In this document: one piece after another, positions 8,569 to 16,252 of the stretch
Position numbering within the stretch: the stretch's first letter is position 1
Layout of the letters: the number at the start of each line of letters is the position of its first letter
Assembly: GCA_018402565.1 (NCBI GenBank)
Contig: JAGYIQ010000004.1
Coordinates: 372,001 to 436,000 of the forward strand
Direction of reading: 5' to 3'
Source of the DNA: Pirellulaceae bacterium
GTDB taxonomy: Bacteria; Planctomycetota; Planctomycetia; Pirellulales; Pirellulaceae
Length of the DNA stretch: 64,000 bases
Notes under the pieces: model-generated
Databases searched by the model: none
Seen by the model: only the letters and a program-made list of their open reading frames with translations
Told to the model about the DNA's origin: nothing
Position numbers and translations under genes: made by a program

Positions 8569-9497
8569 CCTCTGCGGTGTTCACTTTTCTGGGCCGGCCG
8601 GAAGTTTGAACCGCGAGAGATGGGAAGGACGCAGAGGAAGACAGCGGTCGCTCGGTATTCTCTGCGGACTTCCACCCTCTGCGGTGTTCCCTTTTTTGGG
8701 CCGGCCGGAAGTTTGAACCGCGAGAGATGGGACGGACGCAGAGAAAGACAGCGGTCGCTCGGTATTCTCTGCGGACTTCCACCCTCTGCGGTGTTCACTT
8801 TTTTGGGCCGGCCGGAAGTTTGAACCGCGAGAGATGGGAAGGACGCAGAGGAAGACAGCGGTCGCTCGGTATTCTCTGCGGACTTCCACCCTCTGCGGTG
8901 CTCCTTTTTTGGGCCGGCCGGAAGTTTGAACCGCGAGAGATGGGACGGACGCAGAGAAAGACAGCGGTCGCTCGGTATTCTCTCGCGGACTTCCACCTCT
9001 GCGGTGTTCACTTTTGGGCCGGCCGGAAGTTTGAACCGCGAGAGATGGGAAGGGCGCAGAGGAAGACAGCGGTCGCTCGGTATTCTCTGCGGACTTCCAC
9101 CCTCTGCGGTGTTCCCTTTTTCGGGCCGGCCGGAAGTTTGAACCGCGAGAGATGGGAAGGGCGCAGAGGAAGACAGCGGTCGCTCGGTATTCTCTGCGGA
9201 CCTCCACCCTCTGCGGTGCTCCTTTTTTGGGCCAGCCGGAAAGTTTGAACCGCGAGAGATGGGAAGGGCGCAGAGGAAGACAGCGGTCGCTCGGTATTCT
9301 CTGCGGACTTCCACCCTCTGCGGTGTTCACTTTTTTGGGCCGGCCGGAAGTTTGAACCGCGAGAGATGGGAAGGGCGCAGAGAAAGACAGCGGTCGCTCG
9401 GTATTCTCTGCGGACTTCCACCCTCTGCGGTGCTCCCTTTTTCGGGCCAGCAGAAAGTTTGAACCGCGAGAGATGGGAAGGACGCAGAGGAAGACTT
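8569..9497. repeat. 107-bp tandem repeat array, about 8.8 units
   Basis: The block starting CCGCGAGAGATGGGA recurs at 8611, 8718, 8825, 8931, 9036, 9143, 9250, 9357 and 9464, so the spacing is 105-107 bases, with a partial unit at each end. Each unit has GCAGAGG and CCTCTGC near its halves and a GGCCGGCC palindrome, so it can fold into an imperfect hairpin. Copies differ by a few substitutions and one- or two-base indels. There are no spacers. The open frames that run through it on both strands arise because the unit lacks stop codons, and I regard them as noncoding. Confidence 0.95.
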
Positions 9498-9768
9498 AGA
9501 TTGTTGTGGAGCAAGTCATAACAGAACAGTTTTTTTGCAATGAACATGCGGTAAACCTCCGGATATCACCCGATACGCCATCACCGCCACCTGCCGAACC
9601 AACCTAAAATTTTTGGCGGATTTCTCTTGCGGATCGCCCAGGGCCTGGGTCAAAATGGTAGAATGAAGGTCGACTGCTACAGGTCTCTTGAGACTTTTTC
9701 GGTCGCCACCCACCTGCACAGGATCGCGGATCGTTCCTGCCCCGCCCCCGCCCAACTGCGAGTTTGCC

Positions 9769-12369
9769 ATGATAAAAACGGCTTTGAGATCAGGCTGCCC
9801 GGTCGTCGTGATGCTGCTGTGGCTGGTGCTTTTACCCGGCAATCCATCCACGCTTTCGGCGAGTGCCTCGGGTGCAGTAGGCTCGGGTGCAATGGATTCA
9901 GGTCCAGTGGACACGGCTTCAGCCTCGGAGGAGCAGCGGGCAACAACCTCGTCAACCGAGTCGTTCACCGCCTTGCAGTTTGAATCGGCGGGGGACCATG
10001 CGATCCAGTTGCAAGGTGCCGACGCGCGGTGGCAGGTCCAAGTATTGGCGACCGATGGGGTAGGCCGAGTCCACGACGCCACGCGGTCAGTGCATTATTC
10101 GGTTAGCCCGCCGCACTTGGCCACGATCACCCCCGACGGCTGGTTAACTCCAACGGCCGATGGCCAGGGCACCGTGTCGGCCGTGATCGGCGATTCGCTG
10201 GCGGCGACCGCTCCTCTGGCCGTGACCGGGATGTCGGAGCTGCAGCCCGTCAGTTTCAACAACCAGATCATTCCGATCTTCACCAAGTTCGGTTGCAATG
10301 GCGGCGGTTGCCACGGCAAGGCCTCGGGACAAAACGGTTTCAAGTTGTCGTTGTTGGGCTTTGAGCCGGCGGAGGATCACGAGTTCATCGTGCACGAGAG
10401 TCGCGGTCGCCGCGTCTTTCCGGCGGCCCCGGAGGAGAGCCTACTGCTGCAGAAGGCCATCAACACGGTCCCGCATGGCGGCGGGCAACGCCTGGAAGCC
10501 GATTCGGACGAGTACCGTCGCATGGTCCGTTGGATCGCCCAGGGCATGCCGGCGGGCAATCCGGAAGAGGGCCGCGTCCAACAGATCATCATCCACCCAG
10601 AAGCTCGGCAGTTGCAACGCGGCAGCAGCCAACAGCTGGCGGTTTTGGCTCTGTACACCGACGGCCGCGTCGAAGACGTGACGCGGGGAGCGACCTACGA
10701 ATCCAACTTTACGGATCTGGCCGAAGTCGACAATCGCGGCTTTGTGCAACTCAAACAGCAGGCCGGTGATGTGGCCGTGATGGCTCGGTATCAAGGCCAA
10801 GTCGCCGTGTTCCGCGCCAGTGTCCCGTTGGGGGTGGAAGTCGCTCAGTGGCCGGTCGCGACCAACTCCGTTGATGTGGCCGTGTTCGACAAACTAAAGA
10901 CACTGGGGATTCCCCCGGCCGGTACTTGCGACGATGCCACGTTCCTCCGCCGCGTGAGTCTGGACATTACTGGTCAACTACCCACCAAGGAACAGGCCTT
11001 GGAGTTTTTGGCGGATACGGCAGCGGATAAACGAGCACGGTTGGTGGAGCGGTTATTGGCCAGTGACGCGTATGCAGATTATTTTGCGAGGAAGTGGGTG
11101 ACCATTCTCCGCAATCGCCGCGAATCGGAAGATAAAAAGTATGGGGCCTTTGCCTTTCATCAATGGCTCCGCGACCAGTTCCAACAGAACGTGCCCTACG
11201 ATCAATGGGTGAGTCAATTGGTGACCGCCGCGGGCGACGCCGAGATCAACCCGGCGGTGATCTGGTATCGGCAGGTGCCTAACAACGAGTCGCGTCTGGA
11301 GGACATGGCCCAGATGTTCTTGGGGCAACGCCTGCAGTGTGCTCGTTGCCATCATCATCCGTATGAAAAATGGAGCCAGACGGACTACTACCAGATGTCG
11401 GCTTTTTTCAGCAAATTGCAGCAGAAACCTGGAACCACGCCCCAGGAGCCCAGCTTTGTTTCGCGAGTGGGCGGCGCCGGTGCGGCGCATCCGAAGTCGG
11501 GCCAAGGTCTGCCGCCCACCGGATTGGACGCGGAGGCGCTGCCCGTGCCGGAGTACTTGGACGCTCGCGTGGCACTGGCCGATTGGATGGTGGCCGACAA
11601 CAATCCGTTCTTCGCCAAGATGTTGGCCAATCGCTACTGGAAACACTTCTTCGGCCGAGGCTTGGTCGAGCCAGAGGACGATCTGCGCGTGACCAATCCG
11701 CCATCGAACCCGGAACTGTTGGACGCTTTGGCGCAACACTTGGTGGAAAACAACTTCGACCTGAAGTCCCTGGTCCGGCTGATCTGCAACTCGCAGGCGT
11801 ATCAACTGGGTCGCGACGCGGACGAACACAATGTGCGAGACCAAACCAGTTACTCGCGATTTTATCCCAAGCGATTGACCGCCGAAGTGTTGCTGGATGC
11901 GGTGGACCAGGTGCTGGGGACCAGTACCCCGTTTGCGGGCATGCCAGCGGGGACGCGGGCAGTTAGTTTGCCGGACACCAGTTTCTCGTCGTATTTCTTG
12001 ACCGTGTTTGGGCAACCCGAATCGACCACGGCCTGCGAATGCGAGCGGTCCCAAGAAGCGACACTGGCGCAGAGCCTGCATTTATTGAATTCTAAAGAAA
12101 TGCAAGCCAAGCTGGCCGAACCCCAAGCACGACCGGCGGCCTTTGCAGGGCAGTCGAGTGCCACGGATGAACTGATCGCGGACTTGTACCTGCGAGCCTT
12201 CAGTCGTCCGCCGACCGATGAGGAACTGCGGGCGGCGCGGGATTACGTGACGGCCAAGGAGACGGCCGCCGCGGACAGTGACGAAGCCCGCCGAGCGGCT
12301 CGGCAGGTCGCCTTCGAGGATCTGGTTTGGGCAATCGTCAATACCAAAGAATTTCTGTTCAATCATTGA
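9769..12369 (+). CDS. DUF1549/DUF1553 planctomycete cytochrome-domain protein
   Basis: This 866-residue exported protein has, in order: a signal peptide (VVVMLLWLVLLPGNPSTLSA); an Ig-like Big_2-type region; a cytochrome-like segment with GCNGGGCHGKASG near residue 176; a second Ig-like stretch; DUF1549 from about residue 370 (FLRRVSLDITGQLP); a CARCHHHPYEKW motif near 523; and DUF1553 from about 604 (NPFFAKMLANRYWKHFFGRG). C-x2-CH and C-x3-CH motifs in this family are thought to bind haem or metal. The ATG at 9769 was chosen because it starts the signal peptide. The family is normally paired with DUF1501 proteins, here 2 kb upstream. Its substrate is unknown. Confidence 0.92.
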   Translation: MIKTALRSGCPVVVMLLWLVLLPGNPSTLSASASGAVGSGAMDSGPVDTASASEEQRATTSSTESFTALQFESAGDHAIQLQGADARWQVQVLATDGVGRVHDATRSVHYSVSPPHLATITPDGWLTPTADGQGTVSAVIGDSLAATAPLAVTGMSELQPVSFNNQIIPIFTKFGCNGGGCHGKASGQNGFKLSLLGFEPAEDHEFIVHESRGRRVFPAAPEESLLLQKAINTVPHGGGQRLEADSDEYRRMVRWIAQGMPAGNPEEGRVQQIIIHPEARQLQRGSSQQLAVLALYTDGRVEDVTRGATYESNFTDLAEVDNRGFVQLKQQAGDVAVMARYQGQVAVFRASVPLGVEVAQWPVATNSVDVAVFDKLKTLGIPPAGTCDDATFLRRVSLDITGQLPTKEQALEFLADTAADKRARLVERLLASDAYADYFARKWVTILRNRRESEDKKYGAFAFHQWLRDQFQQNVPYDQWVSQLVTAAGDAEINPAVIWYRQVPNNESRLEDMAQMFLGQRLQCARCHHHPYEKWSQTDYYQMSAFFSKLQQKPGTTPQEPSFVSRVGGAGAAHPKSGQGLPPTGLDAEALPVPEYLDARVALADWMVADNNPFFAKMLANRYWKHFFGRGLVEPEDDLRVTNPPSNPELLDALAQHLVENNFDLKSLVRLICNSQAYQLGRDADEHNVRDQTSYSRFYPKRLTAEVLLDAVDQVLGTSTPFAGMPAGTRAVSLPDTSFSSYFLTVFGQPESTTACECERSQEATLAQSLHLLNSKEMQAKLAEPQARPAAFAGQSSATDELIADLYLRAFSRPPTDEELRAARDYVTAKETAAADSDEARRAARQVAFEDLVWAIVNTKEFLFNH

Positions 12370-12380
12370 GGCTTGTCTTT

Positions 12381-14645
12381 GTGAACGACCGGACGATGTT
12401 TGCCGCCATACCGACCATCGGACTCGCGTTGTCATGCGTGAAGCGTGCACTGCTGGCGAATTCGCGTGTCGGTTGGCAGAGCATTCTGTGGGCGTGTCTG
12501 CTGCCGTTGGTGTTGGTGCCCGCGGGTTGGTCACAACCCACGCCGCAGCTGCAGGCTTTGAGTCAGCACGTGGGTCAGGCGGGAACGACCGTGTCGGTCC
12601 AGGTGTTGGCGGTGGAGCAAGGCGAGCAGATTGGGCGGTTGGTGTTCTCGCACCCGGACATCACGGCGCGGTTGTTGACGGACCCTGCCAGTGCCCCAGC
12701 GCAAGTTGCTACGCCGAGGTACGGGCACTTCGAAGTCTCGATCGGTCCGCAAGTGGCGGCGGGGATCTACGATGTGTGTGTGGTCGGGGCGGCGGGCGTC
12801 TCCAACCCGCGCGCCTTTTGGGTGACCACGCAGCCGGTAGTGGTACCGGACGCAGCGGCCGTCGATTCGCCCGTGGGTGCGCCGTTGGAATTGGACCGAG
12901 TGGTTTGGGAGCGATTTCGTGGGCCGCAACCCCAGCGATTTCACTTGAGTTTGACTGCGGGGCAGGCAATCGAATTGCTGGCTTATTCTCAGTCGTTGGA
13001 CTCGAATGCGCTGCCGGTGTTGGTGCTGCGGAATGAGGCGGGGCAGGAAGTGGCCCGCGGCCGAGCGGCCAAGCAGACTCCCGCTCGGGTTCGCTTCGCT
13101 GTCCCCAGTGACGGGCGGTACTGGGTCGAGGTCCAGGACATGCTGTACCAGGGCGGTGCGGATTATTACTACGCTTTGACGGCTCGGGCGATCGACCTGC
13201 CCGCCGAGTCGGTTGAGACCGCGACCGCATCCGAGACGGCAACCGAGAGCGTGACCGAGCCGGCAGCGGAGACCGTGGCGGTGGGGACGGAGGGTGGCGT
13301 GGTGGCGGAGGCGACCGAGTCGGCAGTGGACCGCGGGTTGGTGGCTTGGACGCAGTCATTGCACCAACGAGGAGACCGTCGTCAACGCCTGGCGATTCGC
13401 CAGCCGTCGATTGTCCCGTTGTTGGGGGATTGGGCCACGGGTGCGGGTGGATTGGACTTTTCGTCGGTGCCAACCAACTCGAGTCCCGGCGGCGTGAGTG
13501 AATTGCCGGTGGTGGTGGCGGGTGTGTTTCCCGAGCGACCGGAGCCCGTGCGGTTCGATTTCCAGGGCAGCGGCGGGCAGGTGGTATGGTGCGAAGTGGT
13601 TTCGGCCGGTGCCGAGCAGTGGACGGATCCGCAGTTGTTGTTGTATCGCGTGCGGCAGGACGAGCAGGGAGTGGAGTCGCTGCAATTGTTGACCCATCAG
13701 GACGATGCACCGGGTGTGGGTACTGGGCCGGTGAACATCGCCAGTCCCGATCCGGCGTTTAGTGCCACGTTGCCTGAGGACGGTCGGTACTGTGTGATGG
13801 TGTTGGATCAAGTGACCAGTCCTCGTCCGGACGACCAGCGTCGCTTTGTGGTTTCGGTCGCCGCGCCCCAACCCGACTTCCAATTGGTGAATCATCCGCT
13901 ATTTTTCAATAACGACCCAGCCCAGTCGCGGCCATGGGGCATGCAGTTGGCGGCTGGTGGGACGGCGGGCTGGCATGTGCACGTGCTGCGGCGTGGCGGG
14001 TTTGCGGGTGCGATCGAACTGACCGTGGAGGGTCTGCCGGAGGGCGTGCGAGCGGTGCCGGTGATCGTGCATCCCGCGGTCAATCAAGCCACGGTTGTGA
14101 TCCAAGGTACCGCAGAACTGGGGCCATGGTGCGGCACGGTGCGGATCGTGGGCCGAGCGGTGGGAGAGCCCGCTTTGCGGCGTGTGGCTTGGCCAGCGGC
14201 GATGTTGCAAGCGGCCTCGCCGCGGCGAGACAAGATTCGTTGGGGATTGGTTGCCGAGACGCGATTGTCGACGGCGGATGGGCCACCCGCTCCGCTGGGC
14301 ATGTCGTGGCCTCAGCCGTTGGTGAACGTAGTGCCGGGCGAGGCGGCCACAGCAGTGTTGAATTTGGAGCGACGCGAGGGCGGGGCAGGGCAGGGGATTG
14401 TGCGGCCGGTGCAGTTGCCACCCGGGTGGTCGGTGAGCGAAGTCACCATCCCACCGGATCAAACGCAGGGTTCGATCACCATCCAGGTTCCCGCGGAGAC
14501 GGTCGCGGGACGCTATACGGTCAGCTTCCATAACGAGACCAAGCTGCAATGGAAAGTGACGCCCGAGGCGGCAGCGCAAGAGGTTGCCGTTTGGTTGCCG
14601 GTGCCACCGTTGGTCATCGAAGTCGCACCGCGGCCGGCCCAGTAA
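12381..14645 (+). CDS. Exported PPC-domain protein, partner of the DUF1549/DUF1553 gene
   Basis: This 754-residue protein starts 11 bases after the DUF1553 stop and is surely in the same operon. After a signal sequence (SILWACLLPLVLVPAGWSQ) it has several beta-rich regions that look like PPC (pre-peptidase C-terminal) and Ig-like domains, e.g. VRFAVPSDGRYWVEVQDMLY and FSATLPEDGRYCVMVLDQV. Proteins of this type commonly follow DUF1549/DUF1553 genes in planctomycetes. A repeated Glu/Thr/Ala-rich linker (SVETATASETATESVTEPAA) lies near residue 275. I chose the GTG at 12381 because GAGG lies nine bases upstream; ATG 12396 is the alternative. Confidence 0.82.
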   Translation: MNDRTMFAAIPTIGLALSCVKRALLANSRVGWQSILWACLLPLVLVPAGWSQPTPQLQALSQHVGQAGTTVSVQVLAVEQGEQIGRLVFSHPDITARLLTDPASAPAQVATPRYGHFEVSIGPQVAAGIYDVCVVGAAGVSNPRAFWVTTQPVVVPDAAAVDSPVGAPLELDRVVWERFRGPQPQRFHLSLTAGQAIELLAYSQSLDSNALPVLVLRNEAGQEVARGRAAKQTPARVRFAVPSDGRYWVEVQDMLYQGGADYYYALTARAIDLPAESVETATASETATESVTEPAAETVAVGTEGGVVAEATESAVDRGLVAWTQSLHQRGDRRQRLAIRQPSIVPLLGDWATGAGGLDFSSVPTNSSPGGVSELPVVVAGVFPERPEPVRFDFQGSGGQVVWCEVVSAGAEQWTDPQLLLYRVRQDEQGVESLQLLTHQDDAPGVGTGPVNIASPDPAFSATLPEDGRYCVMVLDQVTSPRPDDQRRFVVSVAAPQPDFQLVNHPLFFNNDPAQSRPWGMQLAAGGTAGWHVHVLRRGGFAGAIELTVEGLPEGVRAVPVIVHPAVNQATVVIQGTAELGPWCGTVRIVGRAVGEPALRRVAWPAAMLQAASPRRDKIRWGLVAETRLSTADGPPAPLGMSWPQPLVNVVPGEAATAVLNLERREGGAGQGIVRPVQLPPGWSVSEVTIPPDQTQGSITIQVPAETVAGRYTVSFHNETKLQWKVTPEAAAQEVAVWLPVPPLVIEVAPRPAQ

Positions 14646-14712
14646 AGACTGGTGCCGTTCAATAGTCGAACGGGTAGTTTGGGACGAACCGAAGCGGACG
14701 GACGCGAAACTC

Positions 14713-14743
14713 TAGTGCTTTGTCACCGTTTAATTTTGGGATC
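14713..14743 (+). repeat. 31-bp dispersed repeat, copy 2
   Basis: This matches 7780-7810 with two mismatches. Here it lies 68 bases after the PPC stop codon and just before the next gene's start, so it does not overlap a coding region. Confidence 0.6.
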
Positions 14744-14765
14744 ATAAGACATGCGGGAGCCCAAG

Positions 14766-16157
14766 ATGCCGGCAAAACAGTCGATTGCCATTTGGATGAT
14801 ATTGTTCCTGGTATTGAGCTTGTCGTTGTTTGAGATCCGTGCCGCTCAGGTCGGGCAGGATGAGGACGGCTTCGAGGAGATGGGTCGCTTTCGAACATTG
14901 GGGCCGACTCACTTCTTGTCGATCATGTGGAGCCACAATCCACTGGGGTTGACCGATGAATTAAAAGCCGAGATTCGCCAATTGATGTTCGATCCGGCAA
15001 CCAACGGTCCACGCCTGTTTGACGACGCGGAACAACACCAACGGACGTTTGATCAGATCATGGCGTTGCTGAACCCTGATCAACAACTGATGTTGCGGCA
15101 GATTGTTCGTTTTCATTACTACGAACGAGCGGTATCCAAACACTACCGAGAGGTTGCCGCCTACTCGAGATATTTTTGTTGGCTGCATCCCGACCTAGCG
15201 AAATTGATTGACGTTCAAGACGATCAGGTTCGTCGATCCTTGCAAGCCATTAAGGAGTGTAAGGAACAAGAAGAGGAACGAAAGCGAGAACATCACGAAT
15301 TTTTGGGGAACCTGTACGAAGAATGGCAAACCGAGTTACTCAAGATTTTGTTGCCGCGGCAAAAACAGCAGTTCCATGACACCTTGGGCCAGCCATTTGC
15401 ATTTGGCGCAAACATTCGGCCGATTCTCAAGACGCCTTACGCCTCGGACTACCTCCCACTTTTCTTGCAACCGAACCCGGTCGAGTTCGGCTATTCCGGT
15501 GGTGTTGAGCCGTGGCATTTATTGCTTATCGGACAACAACGACTGGACGGGCACATGAACCTTCACGCCGAAACGACAGTTCTTCTGGCGACGGAAGTCA
15601 AGTCGGAGTTACGGCTCTCCGACAGCCAGGTCGAGCGGATCAAGGAACTGCAAAGCGAGTACATCCAACGGTATCCGATCCCCCAGGCCCTATCGATCGG
15701 ATTTCGTGAACGTGGTGTGGCTTACCGTCCCGCTCCGGAGAGGACCTTCGCGAAAGCAAGGGAGGCGGAAGAGGAGACGGGACAAGATCTGGATCAAGCA
15801 GTGATCGATCCTGAGGTGCAATCCCTGCGAGATCGCTTGCAAGTCATCTTAGACACGAAACAACGAGAACGTTGGCGGCAACTGTCGAATCAGATTGTCC
15901 TCGGAATGGGCTGGATTGAGGTGCCGCTGACGTTCCCCGACTGGCCGAGCTATCTGGAACTGTCAGAGGCACAGATCGCTCAATTCAACGAGATTCATCG
16001 CGAGCGAGAAACTCATTTCGCAGCGGAACAGACGGCTTACTTTCAGGACATCAACGCCAGTCGGGCTCAAGTCAATGCCGTACCACAAACGCTGCTAACT
16101 CCTAGGCAATTGGCCATTTTGAGAGTGCACTTGGGAATCGACTATGCCGGCGAATGA
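14766..16157 (+). CDS. Hypothetical secreted helical protein
   Basis: This 463-residue product was not recognised. A signal peptide (SIAIWMILFLVLSLSLFEIRA) is followed by an almost fully helical, charged sequence with recurring patterns of the LTxxQ/Spy kind: LNPDQQLMLRQIV, LSDSQVERIKELQ, LSEAQIAQFNEIH and LLTPRQLAILRVHL. This suggests a helical-hairpin periplasmic protein, but no known family can be named. The ATG at 14766 has GGGAG seven bases upstream. Its base composition is visibly lower in G+C than its neighbours. Its stop overlaps a possible ATG of the next gene. Confidence 0.72.
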   Translation: MPAKQSIAIWMILFLVLSLSLFEIRAAQVGQDEDGFEEMGRFRTLGPTHFLSIMWSHNPLGLTDELKAEIRQLMFDPATNGPRLFDDAEQHQRTFDQIMALLNPDQQLMLRQIVRFHYYERAVSKHYREVAAYSRYFCWLHPDLAKLIDVQDDQVRRSLQAIKECKEQEEERKREHHEFLGNLYEEWQTELLKILLPRQKQQFHDTLGQPFAFGANIRPILKTPYASDYLPLFLQPNPVEFGYSGGVEPWHLLLIGQQRLDGHMNLHAETTVLLATEVKSELRLSDSQVERIKELQSEYIQRYPIPQALSIGFRERGVAYRPAPERTFAKAREAEEETGQDLDQAVIDPEVQSLRDRLQVILDTKQRERWRQLSNQIVLGMGWIEVPLTFPDWPSYLELSEAQIAQFNEIHRERETHFAAEQTAYFQDINASRAQVNAVPQTLLTPRQLAILRVHLGIDYAGE

Positions 16158-16252
16158 TCTCGGCTGGCGACGGTATTTCATGCCTGGAGCGATGCATCTT
16201 GGGGATTGGGGAAGTAAAATTAAGGTCAGCTCAGGGGGCACAAAGGAAGACA

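Noticed and set aside
8569..9497. Possible CRISPR array
   Set aside because: Units are contiguous with no unique spacers, are too long, and no cas genes occur in the window.
8373..9547. Long open frames on both strands through the 107-bp array
   Set aside because: They arise because the repeat unit lacks stop codons in most frames. The unit length is not a multiple of three, so protein repeats would shift frames.
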